DNA from: Saprospiraceae bacterium
GTDB lineage: Bacteria > Bacteroidota > Bacteroidia > Chitinophagales > Saprospiraceae
Assembly (NCBI GenBank): GCA_016713025.1
Contig: JADJPZ010000004.1
Coordinates: 1,054,001-1,118,000 of the forward strand
Direction: 5' to 3'
DNA: 64,000 nt
The notes beneath the pieces were generated by a model. The model searched no databases and had not been told where the DNA came from. It saw only the letters and a program-made list of their open reading frames with translations. The position numbers and the translations under genes were made by a program. This document shows, piece by piece, positions 9,056 through 18,328 of this stretch (positions are counted from its first letter, which is position 1; every line of letters begins with the position of its first letter).

Positions 9056-9316
9056 AATTTTAATATTTAATTTTCATACAAAGATTAGGCATTGATAAAT
9101 TAAGAAGGTAAATAGGTGTAATGATTTACTTGATTTGATCATGTACCTTATCAAAGTGAAAATTTATGGGTGTATTTCATTTTTTCATTCAATTGCTGTT
9201 GAATTCATTTTGTCCCTGCCAATTAGGCATGGGTTGAGGTAAATTAAGAATCTTTTTTGCAACATAATGATCTTTATTGGTTAGTTATAAAATTTGCAGA
9301 ATTTGGCAATCTAAAC

Positions 9317-9330
9317 TTGTCTTATGACAA
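9317..9330. promoter_or_regulatory. candidate Crp/Fnr-type operator
   Basis: TTGTCTTATGACAA is a perfect TTGTC-N4-GACAA dyad with the 5-4-5 geometry of Crp/Fnr-family sites. The exact reverse complement, TTGTCATAAGACAA, occurs at 15848-15861. The site is far (about 370 bp) upstream of susC, but it also lies in the upstream region of the leftward propeller operon (about 260 bp). Confidence 0.45.
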
Positions 9331-9529
9331 TAAATATATTCAATTTTAACATTTTGATAATTTCAATTTGAAATCTTGGAAATGCAATCCATATAAGAGT
9401 TCTGGTTGCATATTAAGATTTGTAAGATCTGTTATAAATTACATAAAAGATATATAATCTATCTATTAAATATATAAATATATTTTATACATAGGCAAAT
9501 CTTTGATTTTACATCGTTATTTGTGTTGT

Positions 9530-9560
9530 AGAATACTACCATTTTTATTCATTATTTTTG
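9530..9560 (+). promoter_or_regulatory. candidate sigma-ABfr promoter of the SusC operon
   Basis: TTTG at 9530-9533, a 19-bp spacer, then TATTTTTG at 9553-9560, which fits the Bacteroidota -33 TTTG / -7 TAnnTTTG consensus and spacing. This predicts transcription starting near 9567, giving a 5' leader of about 135 nt before susC. Confidence 0.5.
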
Positions 9561-9576
9561 ATTTTCTCTAAGAAAG

Positions 9577-9590
9577 TTGTCATTTGGCAA
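9577..9590. promoter_or_regulatory. second, imperfect Crp/Fnr-type operator before susC
   Basis: TTGTCATTTGGCAA matches TTGTC-N4-GACAA at nine of ten half-site positions. It lies just downstream of the predicted start of transcription, a position more compatible with repression than activation. Confidence 0.35.
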
Positions 9591-9702
9591 TAAAATATTT
9601 TTAAAGCAGCTTTTTATAGTTAAATGAAGTTAAGCATTCGATAGCAATAGGTAGACATTATTTCCTAATGCAATTTTTTTAATCAATGTTTAATTTTTTA
9701 TT

Positions 9703-12700
9703 ATGAAACAACGTTTATTAATTTTTTTGTTGTTTTTCTTCTTCATTGGATGGGTGCATGGTCAGAAAGTGATTTCCGGCAGAGTGACCGATCTTGGAGG
9801 AATCCCGCTTATTGGAGCTAATATTACCGTAAAACAATCTTCTGGTATTGGCACCATCAGCGATGTAGATGGCAACTACTCTTTGTCAGTTCCATCTGAA
9901 GGCTCAGTTTTGATTTTCAGTTACACCGGCTATGAAACAAAAGAGGTACTAGTGGGTTCCATGACTACTCTAAACGTTTCACTGAATGAAGGAAAATTGT
10001 TAGAAGAAGTGGTAGTGACTGCTTTGGGCATAGCAAGAAAAGACAAAGCCCTGGGCTATTCCGTTTCTCAGGTAGAATCAGCTGCTCTCAAGGAGAAGGC
10101 GGAGCCTGATCTTCTTAAAACACTTCAAGGTCGTGTACCAGGTGTAGATATCCGAACGTCTCAGGGTGCGCCAGGAGCGGCTACCAGAATTCAAATCAGA
10201 GGAAATTCATCATTTGGACTTGAAACACAACCGCTATTTGTGGTGGATGGTATTCCATACAGCAATGTTCAGGTAACCACATCATCTCAGACTTCAGGAG
10301 GTGCGGCATATGGCTCAGGGATATCCGGTCTGGACCCAAATGATATTGAGAGTTTTAATGTACTGAAAGGCGCTGCTGCTGCTGCCATTTATGGATCCCG
10401 AGGCTCTCGCGGAGTGATACTCATCACAACAAAGAGTGGAAGTTCCAAAAAAAGGGAAGGATTTAAAGTAAATCACAGGACATCTATCGGTACTGAAAAC
10501 ATTAATAATCTGCCTGATTATCAAAACTCATATGGTGCTGGTGTCAACTTTGCATATGCCAATGCAAACGGAACCTGGGGCCCAAAATTCGGAACAATCG
10601 ATTCTATACCTGCCTGGCCTGAATATCTTGCGGCCTATCCTCAATTGTTTTCAAGTACCGGACAAACACCATTCAGGGCATATCCGGACAATGTAAAAGA
10701 ACTCTTCAGGACAGGATATGTCAGAGAGAATTCAGTCAGCATCGAAGGAGGCACTGGTGCTACATCATTCAGCCTTACTGCGAGTAATCTTAATCACAGT
10801 GGATATATTGAAAATAGTCATTACAAGAGAAATAATATTGGGGTAGGGGGTACCACCACTTTGTGGAAAGGTGTCACCTTGGGAGGTAATCTTAGTTTTA
10901 TGAAAGGTGAGCAATTAGGTGGATTTTATGGTGAAAATCAGGTTGGAGGTGCATCCAGTCAGTTTGCAAGGTCTCTCTTTTTGGCCAGAAACTGGGATTT
11001 ATCCCTTCCTTACCAGGATGCAGCCGGCAGACCTCTGATCCCAAATGGTGGTGCGCAATTTGACAACCCACATTGGGCAGCTTATAATAATATAGCAACC
11101 AGTATTGATGAGCGGGTCATATCTGTCGGTCGACTAAAAATCGACATACTTAAAAATCTGGTATTTAACTATAACCTTGGTAATAATGTGTACAGGCTCA
11201 ACAGAACGGAACGAACTCAGGAATTTTCAAGAGCTGCTGACGGTCTGGGTCGAATTATTGATCATAAGTACAGTATCCAGGAACTAGAGTCAACGGCTAC
11301 ACTTTCTTACAACTCAAAACTGACCGATGATTTTGACATTTCGGCTAGTGTAGGACAAAACATGAATACCAGAAATATTACAGATGCACAAAATACCGGC
11401 CTGGATTTTATAGTACCGGGAATTTACAATCTAAAAAATACCGCTTCACAATCTTTTGATACAGATGATAGAATAAAAAGAAGCTTAATCGGAGTTTTCG
11501 GTGAATTACAATTAGGATATAGAAACTTAGCTTACTTAAATCTCGGTGGAAGAAATGATTGGTCTTCCACATTGCCGATAGAAAACAGGTCTTATTTTTA
11601 TCCTACTGTGTCAGGAAGTTTAATCATATCTGAATTAATTCCATCTAACTTTTTAAGTTATGCTAAAGTAAGAGCAGGGTGGGCCAAAGTTGGAAATGAT
11701 GCACCACCTTATCGAACACAAGATGTTTTTGTGCTGGATCAGAACTTTAAGGGAGCGCCAAGAATTACGAGATCACTCAATACCAATGACCCGAATTTGT
11801 CTCCTGAATTTACCACAGAACTTGAACTCGGTGCTGATATAAAATTTTGGAAAGACAGATTTTCCATCGATTTTACATGGTATGACAAAAAAACTACAGA
11901 TTTAATATACAATATTTCAGTACCTAATTCTACTGGGTTTAATACATTTACAACAAATGTAGGAGAAATAAGCAATAAAGGAGTAGAGATAGGGGTTAAT
12001 GCAACTCCTTTGCTGACAAAGGATTTGGAATGGAATATTGGGGTAACCTTTACTAAAAACAAAAACCTGGTTGTATCTTTGGTAGAAGGGGTAGATCGGG
12101 TTCAGCTGAGTGGAGTGTTAACAGGAATTTCTCCTTATCTGGAACCAGGACTTCCTTTTGGCTATCTCAGAGGAACTAAAGTGGTGCGCGATGCAGAGGG
12201 TATACCTTTGATCCATCCTAACACGGGTGGTATGATTGTTTCGCCTACTCAAAGTATGGTAGGTGATCCCAACCCTGATTTTAAAATGGGAGTGTCCACA
12301 GAAATAAAGTTTAAAAACTTTTTCCTAAATGGACTATTTGATATGACAAAGGGTGGAGATATTTATTCTGTGACTATATCAAGTCTTTTGGGTAGGGGTG
12401 TTACCAAAGATACTGAAGACAGAGAGCATGGTGTCATCCTGCCGGGAAATTATGCCAACCCTGCTAGTTTGCAATCAGGATTACCTTTATTAGTTGATGG
12501 AAAACCGGTTGCCAATCAAATTCCTATCACCATGAATGATTTATATTTTTCACCAAATACAAATTTTGGAGCTACTTATGCCATCAATACTGCAACAGAA
12601 TTGAATATATTTGATGGTACGGTGTACAGATTGAGAGAAGTCACATTAGGATACAATATTCCGGCTTCTATTTTTGGAATGAAATATTTTAAGGGCGGGA

Positions 12701-12870
12701 CTCTTTCAGTTTCCGGCAGGAACTTATTTTTTATTGCACCGAATTTTCCTAAACATACCAATTTTGACCCGGAAGTCAACTCATTTGGAGCTACAACCAC
12801 TCAAGGTATTGAATTATCGGCAGCACCTTCTACAAAGAGATATGCTGTCAATTTAAGTATTAACTTTTAA
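9703..12870 (+). CDS. SusC/RagA-family TonB-linked outer membrane protein
   Basis: 1055 residues, typical length. A signal peptide (ends WVHGQ) is followed by a carboxypeptidase-D regulatory-like domain (about 22-100; KVISGRVTDLGGIPLIGANI, then GTISDVDGNYSLSVP), a plug with the SusC motif (LQGRVPGVDIRTSQGAPGAA, then IQIRGNSSFG), then FVVDGIPYSN and LKGAAAAAIYGSRGSRGVI, and a beta barrel ending in YAVNLSINF with the C-terminal aromatic. It imports a large substrate, probably a glycan or peptide, together with the SusD partner 11 bp downstream. No glycoside hydrolase accompanies it, so the substrate cannot be named. Confidence 0.95.
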   Translation: MKQRLLIFLLFFFFIGWVHGQKVISGRVTDLGGIPLIGANITVKQSSGIGTISDVDGNYSLSVPSEGSVLIFSYTGYETKEVLVGSMTTLNVSLNEGKLLEEVVVTALGIARKDKALGYSVSQVESAALKEKAEPDLLKTLQGRVPGVDIRTSQGAPGAATRIQIRGNSSFGLETQPLFVVDGIPYSNVQVTTSSQTSGGAAYGSGISGLDPNDIESFNVLKGAAAAAIYGSRGSRGVILITTKSGSSKKREGFKVNHRTSIGTENINNLPDYQNSYGAGVNFAYANANGTWGPKFGTIDSIPAWPEYLAAYPQLFSSTGQTPFRAYPDNVKELFRTGYVRENSVSIEGGTGATSFSLTASNLNHSGYIENSHYKRNNIGVGGTTTLWKGVTLGGNLSFMKGEQLGGFYGENQVGGASSQFARSLFLARNWDLSLPYQDAAGRPLIPNGGAQFDNPHWAAYNNIATSIDERVISVGRLKIDILKNLVFNYNLGNNVYRLNRTERTQEFSRAADGLGRIIDHKYSIQELESTATLSYNSKLTDDFDISASVGQNMNTRNITDAQNTGLDFIVPGIYNLKNTASQSFDTDDRIKRSLIGVFGELQLGYRNLAYLNLGGRNDWSSTLPIENRSYFYPTVSGSLIISELIPSNFLSYAKVRAGWAKVGNDAPPYRTQDVFVLDQNFKGAPRITRSLNTNDPNLSPEFTTELELGADIKFWKDRFSIDFTWYDKKTTDLIYNISVPNSTGFNTFTTNVGEISNKGVEIGVNATPLLTKDLEWNIGVTFTKNKNLVVSLVEGVDRVQLSGVLTGISPYLEPGLPFGYLRGTKVVRDAEGIPLIHPNTGGMIVSPTQSMVGDPNPDFKMGVSTEIKFKNFFLNGLFDMTKGGDIYSVTISSLLGRGVTKDTEDREHGVILPGNYANPASLQSGLPLLVDGKPVANQIPITMNDLYFSPNTNFGATYAINTATELNIFDGTVYRLREVTLGYNIPASIFGMKYFKGGTLSVSGRNLFFIAPNFPKHTNFDPEVNSFGATTTQGIELSAAPSTKRYAVNLSINF

Positions 12871-12881
12871 ATCATATTTAG

Positions 12882-14543
12882 ATGAAAAATATATTTTTTA
12901 TAATAGCATACATTACAGTTTTCGCATCATGCAGCGATTTTTTGGATGTAAACCAGAATCCTAATGATCCTACAAAAGCACCACTATCAAGTTTACTAAC
13001 TTCAAGTGAAAAAAATATTGCAGATGGTTTGTGTATCGGTTCAGGTAATAATGGTGGCATCGGTACAGAACTGGCAACATATGTCCACCAGCAAACAGCA
13101 CGAGCCAATTCTGATCAGTATAATGTGGATGGTAATAGCTTTTGGATAAATGCCTTATGGGTAGAGTACTTTCAGGAAGGATTGGCCGATCTTGATGTTA
13201 TGATCAATCAAGGAAATGAAGTAAAAGCATTGACATATGCAGGAGTGGGAAAGATATTAAAAGCATATGCTTTCAGCCAGTTGGTAGATGTCTTTGGAGA
13301 TGTACCGTTCTCTGAATTCAACAATTTTAAAGTCACCGCATCACCAAAATTTGATGATGATGCTGAAATTTACCCTAAATTGCTGAAATTACTTGACGAT
13401 GGTATTGCAGACATTGACAATGATAAATCGGCGGCAACACTTAAGCCTGGTAAGGATGATCTGATCTATGGAGGAAACGCTATAAGGTGGAAAAAAGCTG
13501 CGAATACGATCAAGCTTAAATTGCTGAATCAAATGCGAAAGGTAAAAGATGTAAAAAATGATGTTTCACTACTTTTGTCAAAACCTGAGAGTCTTATCAA
13601 TAGTGAAGCAGAGAGTTTTCTGATGCCTTATGGAAATCTAGCAGCAACAGACGACAGGCATCCAGGTTTTGGAGACTACACAGCGACCCAAAGAGGGAAT
13701 CATGTGAGTCCCTGGTTTTATGAAATCCTCAAAGGATACAACAAATTTGTTTACACAGGAATTGTCGATCCAAGGTTGCCTTATTATGTGTATAACCAAA
13801 TGACTCCAACCAGCGCCACGCCCAACCCTCCTGAATACCGGGATGGAGCTTTCCTGTCCATATTTTTTGGTTCAGTAGGTAAGGATCGTGATCACAATCA
13901 GCAAAATGCAATCAGCTTGTTTGGGATATACCCCGTAGGCGGAAGATATGATGATGGTGCGGGTGGTACAGCTAATGCGGGTAGCGGCACAGGAGCTGCT
14001 CCTTACAGGTTTATTACATATGCAGACAGGCTATATATTGAGGCTGAGCTCGTACAGGAAGGTGTTTTTGCAGGCGATGTCAATGATTTGTTTAAAAAAG
14101 CTGTCACTGCTTCTATTGCCCAGGTGGATTACGTGGTGACTACTTTTGTAAAACCTACTCAAACTGTTCCAAAGCTTGTGGGAACAGCCAATGCAACCAC
14201 ATATATTACTAAGGTAACAGATCTGTTTCAGAGTGCACCTTCAGCCAAAAAACTGGAGTATATCATGACGCAAAAATGGCTTTCAAATGTAGGAAGTACT
14301 GTTGATCAGTTCACGGATATAAGACGTACAGGGTTTCCGGTATTGTTTGATCCAAAGAACACTGAGATGGCACCTGGCGGTATAGTAAAAAGCAATGTTC
14401 CAAATTCTACCATAGCCATTGCTGTCCAGCTTAATAATACATATCCTGTTTCTTTACCATGGCCAACCAATGAGCTCGATCGCAATAGAAATGCCCCGAC
14501 TCAAAAAAGCCCTTCAACTTTTAAAGTCTTTTGGCAAAAATAA
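12882..14543 (+). CDS. SusD/RagB-family substrate-binding lipoprotein
   Basis: 553 residues. The lipobox FASCSDFLDVNQNPNDPT carries both the acylated Cys and the classic SusD LDVNxNPN start. The body has TPR-like helices (GVGKILKAYAFSQLVDVFGD, then VPFSEFNNF), and the C-terminal half matches the SusD-like_2 group. It caps the SusC barrel at the outer membrane and delivers substrate. It starts 11 bp after susC, hence the same operon. Confidence 0.93.
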   Translation: MKNIFFIIAYITVFASCSDFLDVNQNPNDPTKAPLSSLLTSSEKNIADGLCIGSGNNGGIGTELATYVHQQTARANSDQYNVDGNSFWINALWVEYFQEGLADLDVMINQGNEVKALTYAGVGKILKAYAFSQLVDVFGDVPFSEFNNFKVTASPKFDDDAEIYPKLLKLLDDGIADIDNDKSAATLKPGKDDLIYGGNAIRWKKAANTIKLKLLNQMRKVKDVKNDVSLLLSKPESLINSEAESFLMPYGNLAATDDRHPGFGDYTATQRGNHVSPWFYEILKGYNKFVYTGIVDPRLPYYVYNQMTPTSATPNPPEYRDGAFLSIFFGSVGKDRDHNQQNAISLFGIYPVGGRYDDGAGGTANAGSGTGAAPYRFITYADRLYIEAELVQEGVFAGDVNDLFKKAVTASIAQVDYVVTTFVKPTQTVPKLVGTANATTYITKVTDLFQSAPSAKKLEYIMTQKWLSNVGSTVDQFTDIRRTGFPVLFDPKNTEMAPGGIVKSNVPNSTIAIAVQLNNTYPVSLPWPTNELDRNRNAPTQKSPSTFKVFWQK

Positions 14544-14567
14544 TATTAATTTCAAAATTTAATAAAA

Positions 14568-15434
14568 ATGAAAAGTATTCAAATATTAGTTTTAACGCTC
14601 TTAATAATATCATTTTCCTGTACAAAAGAAACCAATGGCAACCTGCCTGATGGCATCAGAGAAATAAATATACCATTGATACTTAAAGAAGCAGGAAGTA
14701 CTCAAAACATTGATTTCACTAATGCAGGTAACTTTGTGGGGAAATTGACCGCGGACCTTTATTTTAAAGATGGTCCAAAGCCTGAAAAAGCTGACATCGT
14801 TGCCATAAAGAACGGGGTAAAAACAGCCGTAAAAGTTCTGCAGGCAAATGTCACTAGTTTTCCGACATCGGTGAGCTTAAATAAATCATTGTTGGAAACA
14901 AGTTTTGGTCAGCCACTAAAGTTGGGCGATTCATATTCTATCGGTATGGACATATATCATAACGGCATTAAATATGAAGCGTTTCCAGTGACTGGTATAG
15001 CTTATGGAACAAATATTCTTAACCTGACAGGGTCTAGTACAGTACTAAAGTATGATGTAGTATGCCCGTTTAATATTGACAACTTTGTTGGAGACTTTGA
15101 AGTGACTACTGACGATTGGGAAGATTACCCCGTAGGTACTGTCATCAAAGTAGCGAAAGTAAGTGCCACTTCAGTTTCATTCAATTATAATTGCGGAAGT
15201 AGTGCTAAACCTATAGTATTGACTATCAACGGTACTACGGGTGCAGTCAGCGGACCCAATACGCAATATTGCAGCTATAATATTCCTCCAGTCCTCAAGT
15301 TTTTTGGTGATGTAGTTGAAGGCGCAAAAAGCTATGTCGATAATTGTACAAAAACAATCTATGTACGTATCCTTCACACTGATGAACTCAATAGAAATTT
15401 TGGAGAAGGGAATCTTGTTTTGAAGAAAAAATGA
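14568..15434 (+). CDS. surface lipoprotein of a Sus-like operon, function unknown
   Basis: 288 residues. A lipoprotein signal with lipobox ISFSCTKE gives a predicted acylated Cys about residue 18. The remainder is beta-rich with two apparent modules: residues 25-150 (NIPLILKEAGSTQNIDFTNA, resembling the immunoglobulin-like DUF1735 type of SusE-like proteins) and 160-288, with four Cys (CPFNID, NYNCG, QYCSYN, DNCTK) that might form disulfides. It is the third gene of the SusC-SusD operon (24-bp gap), where auxiliary glycan-binding lipoproteins of the SusE/F kind are usual. No catalytic motif is seen. Confidence 0.7.
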   Translation: MKSIQILVLTLLIISFSCTKETNGNLPDGIREINIPLILKEAGSTQNIDFTNAGNFVGKLTADLYFKDGPKPEKADIVAIKNGVKTAVKVLQANVTSFPTSVSLNKSLLETSFGQPLKLGDSYSIGMDIYHNGIKYEAFPVTGIAYGTNILNLTGSSTVLKYDVVCPFNIDNFVGDFEVTTDDWEDYPVGTVIKVAKVSATSVSFNYNCGSSAKPIVLTINGTTGAVSGPNTQYCSYNIPPVLKFFGDVVEGAKSYVDNCTKTIYVRILHTDELNRNFGEGNLVLKKK

Positions 15435-15533
15435 TGATGTGAGCAATATTACGTGATGAGTCTGTGATATCAGTTTATTGCTTCCAACCATTTTTGGAAA
15501 TCTATCATTATCATAAAAATTCTTCGATTTATT

Positions 15534-15569
15534 ATGGGTAGCAAAATATGACTTTTGCTACCCATTTTT
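15534..15569 (+). terminator. rho-independent terminator of the SusC operon
   Basis: Perfect 13-bp stem ATGGGTAGCAAAA / TTTTGCTACCCAT with a 6-nt loop (TATGAC), then TTTTT. It lies 100 bp after the lipoprotein stop. Confidence 0.92.
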
Positions 15570-15847
15570 AAGTTTAAGCTGATTCGTTTATATGGAAAAA
15601 TGGAATAGCAGATAATTTTTTCAGGTTTGATCCTATAACAATTCTGAATTTTATTATCGATCTAAACAATAAGTCGCTAAAAAACCCTGGAACAAGGATG
15701 AATATTGGTACTAATTTTAACCATACTAAGGAGCAAGGTGAAATAATATATTGATTGTGTTAAAATTATTGATTTGGAATTAGACTCGAAATTTCAAATC
15801 TGAAGTTATCCTTTTTAATAAAATTTTAACTTATCAATACGCTTTAA

Positions 15848-15861
15848 TTGTCATAAGACAA
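15848..15861. promoter_or_regulatory. candidate Crp/Fnr-type operator
   Basis: TTGTCATAAGACAA is a perfect dyad and the reverse complement of the site at 9317-9330. It is centred about 45 bp before the transcription start predicted from the TAnnTTTG box at 15885, where no -33 TTTG is present. That arrangement resembles activator-dependent (class II) Crp/Fnr promoters. Confidence 0.5.
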
Positions 15862-15884
15862 TACAATACCAATATACAAAGTAT

Positions 15885-15892
15885 TACCTTTG
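15885..15892 (+). promoter_or_regulatory. candidate -7 element (TACCTTTG)
   Basis: Matches TAnnTTTG. The -33 TTTG expected about 19 bp upstream is missing, while a Crp/Fnr-like dyad ends 23 bp upstream. A transcript starting here would have a leader of about 350 nt before the AraC gene. Confidence 0.35.
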
Positions 15893-16253
15893 TTATGTTT
15901 CATAGCGTGTAAGATTTTTTGAAAATCTTCACCTAAAATTAGTTTTGTTAGAGTCTTGTCATTCCGGATGCAATTAAGAAAAAGTTCAGTATTTGCCGGA
16001 TTGACAAGATATTTCAATTTAGGAACAAATATATTTGAATTTCTTTACCTACAAAACATTTTGGTTGTTATGTGCAGCTTTTTTAACATATTTTTGTCTT
16101 TATATTATGTTTGTTTAATTTTATCGACGCAAACGGACGTTATGTAGAATTTAGTATTTTTTTAACTGTTCGAACTACAATAAATTTCATATTTATTGCT
16201 TACTTTGATAAAATTTAGTTAAAAACAGTTAAATCTCACAAAGGTTAGTCTTG

Positions 16254-17296
16254 ATGCAGCAAAACCATTTTCTTTTTACAATTTTTAGCTTGATAGGAGC
16301 ATCACATTGTTTATTTCTGATAGCATTTTTAGGGAGAGATTATAAAAATCTTACGCTTTCAAATAAAATATTTTTAGGGATCTTATTTGTTTATGCAGTC
16401 CGTATGACAAAATGGATAGGTTTATATTTACCATCTTCTCTATTTATCCCTTATAATAACTTTTGCTATAGTTTGCAGGCCATACTTGGTCCATTGATTT
16501 ATTTTTATACGCTCTCTTTTACAAATGAATCATTTGCTTTTAGGCGAAAACACGTAATTTATTTAGCTCCTTTATTGATCTTGCAGTTTTTAGCTGTAAA
16601 TGAAGAATATGCTAAATGGATGCAAGTAATGGAAGCTGTAGTTCCTTGCATCGCTTTGTATTGGATTATCTTTATTGGCCTTGCCATAAGGATGGTTCTC
16701 AAAAATAAATTATGGCTTGAAACTGCTGACAATTTTGACAAAACTGGATAGGGTCATTTTTACTTGGAAATTTCTTTTTGGCTATATCATACATAATCTA
16801 CTTGCAATTTGAAGAAAATGGACAGAACCTTTTTGCAATCGCTTTTATGATTGTCAGTATTTTATCGAGTTTACTGTATTTACATTTTCAATATGACAAA
16901 CCTAAAACGATAGTTCGGAATAAAAAATTTAATCCAGATATTGCAGTTAGATTGGCTCGTGATATTGATGATTTGATAGATCAGAAAGTCTTTTTGGATC
17001 CAGAGTTGACAATGCCAAAAATGGCAGAAATGCTTAATATTTCTACACACATGTTATCACAGAATATTAATAATTATTATGGACAAAATTTTTCTGATTT
17101 TATTAATTCTCACAGGCTCAAATACGCTGCCCGGAAGCTTGAAAATTCATCAGAACTGCATGTGAAGATTGCTGTCATAGCATATGAGTCGGGGTTTAAT
17201 TCTCTTTCTTCTTTTAATTCTATCTTTAAGAAAACCTATAAAATAACTCCCAGCCAATATAGGGCTGAAGCTAAGAGTAATATTCACTTATCTTAA
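16254..17296 (+). pseudogene. membrane AraC-family regulator, interrupted by a one-base frameshift
   Basis: The first frame (16254-16751) gives about 165 residues with four or five hydrophobic helices and stops after ...TADNFDKTG. The second frame (to 17296) continues with a further membrane segment and an AraC HTH (MPKMAEMLNISTHMLSQNIN, then IAVIAYESGFNSLSSFNSIF, then YKITPSQYR). Adding one A to the AAAA run at 16740-16743 joins the two as ...DKNWIGSFLLGNFFLAISYI..., a seamless membrane helix. The repaired protein has about 347 residues, normal for Bacteroidota 6/7-TM AraC regulators. The start is the ATG at 16254, three bases into the longer TTG-started frame. Confidence 0.85.
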
Positions 17297-17342
17297 GGAT
17301 TTTTTAACAACCAAACTTATAAAATAGGTATACCAAAATTAT

Positions 17343-17365
17343 AATGGTGGTAGCTACCCACCATT
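17343..17365 (+). terminator. possible terminator hairpin
   Basis: AATGGTGG-TAGCTAC-CCACCATT, 47 bp after the AraC stop. The following T tract is weak and delayed, so termination is uncertain. Confidence 0.4.
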
Positions 17366-17493
17366 TAATGCCGCATTTTTGTTATTCAGAATTAGATGAT
17401 TTAAGTATAGAACATCTTGTAAATCATTATAATCCTTTACCGTGATATGCATTTACTCTTTTAATTTTACCTTAAATTTTAAATTATACCCTT

Positions 17494-18105
17494 ATGATGT
17501 TATCAAAAATTGAATTGATAAGAAAAACGTATGACCCACTAAGCACGAATGAGTTATTGATGTATCATTTGCTTAAATCGCATACTGTTGTATCTTTTAA
17601 AAAGAATGATATCATTTTGAAAAAAAACCAAATCATGGATGCCTATTATATCATTGAATCCGGATACATGAGAAGTACAGTTGAAAATTTTGATAACGAA
17701 GAGGTTACAATTGAATTTTTCAAATCTGATGATATTGCCTTTGATGTTGTGTCCTTGTTCCAAAATACTCCAAGTCAAATTACTTTGGAAGCAATCACTG
17801 ATGTAAGGTGTTTAAAACTTTCATTTAATGAGTTTTTAAACTTTTATCAGCAATATCCGGACTTTAGTGAGTGGGGACGAAATTGGATGACATCAGCATA
17901 TTTAAAACTGAGAAAGCGAACTATAAGTATGGCCACACATACAGCCATGTATAGATATCTTGAATTCATTACAGAAATGCCTGAAATTCACAAGGATGTT
18001 CCATTAAAACATATTGCATCATTTCTAGGTGTCACTGATACTTCCTTAAGTAGATTGAGAAGAAGTAAAATGTTATATTCCGGAAACAGACAAAACCAGT
18101 TTTAA
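17494..18105 (+). CDS. Crp/Fnr-family transcriptional regulator
   Basis: 203 residues. Residues 25-125 form a cNMP-binding-like beta barrel (SFKKNDIILKKNQIMDAYYI, then IESGYMRSTV, then EVTIEFFKSDDIAFDV). Residues 150-190 give a winged helix (VPLKHIASFLGVTDTSLSRL). The glycine/arginine cyclic-nucleotide contacts are not conserved, as usual in Bacteroidota members, so the ligand is unknown. TTGTC-N4-GACAA dyads upstream of susC and of the split AraC gene are candidate targets of a regulator of this class; linking them to this gene is inference. Confidence 0.85.
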   Translation: MMLSKIELIRKTYDPLSTNELLMYHLLKSHTVVSFKKNDIILKKNQIMDAYYIIESGYMRSTVENFDNEEVTIEFFKSDDIAFDVVSLFQNTPSQITLEAITDVRCLKLSFNEFLNFYQQYPDFSEWGRNWMTSAYLKLRKRTISMATHTAMYRYLEFITEMPEIHKDVPLKHIASFLGVTDTSLSRLRRSKMLYSGNRQNQF

Positions 18106-18328
18106 AAATTTAAATTTATTAGAAATATGTTCTATTTGATGTCAGGGCTAACGCTCCTCTTTATTTTTCATAAATGGATCTACGAATATTTCAGGACTAG
18201 GGGCTGTGTTAACAACTCATGCCAATCCCAGATATCTTCGTAGGGAAATAATTCAACATGCCGGTGTTGGGGCGTAGCTCTCACATCTTTTCTAAGCCTT
18301 ACAAACTCACATTACGGAAACTGAAATC

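Larger units (their letters stand above)
9056..9702. other. divergent intergenic region upstream of the SusC operon
   Basis: About 650 bp of AT-rich DNA with no gene. It holds a promoter-like pair (9530-9560), two Crp/Fnr-like palindromes (9317-9330, 9577-9590), and at 9168-9190 a copy of the end motif GTGTATTTCATTTTTTC, which recurs in the repeat field near 45.5-46.0 kb. Confidence 0.5.
15570..16253. other. intergenic region before the split AraC gene
   Basis: About 680 bp without a convincing gene. It contains the Crp/Fnr-like palindrome at 15848-15861 and a TAnnTTTG box at 15885-15892. A short open frame at 15968-16147 (MQLRKSSVFAGLTRYF...) has one hydrophobic segment but no other support. 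Confidence 0.45.

Noticed and set aside
15956..16147. Short plus-strand frame with one hydrophobic segment
   Set aside because: Needs a TTG or a later ATG start, has no recognisable family, and overlaps a region with regulatory signals.
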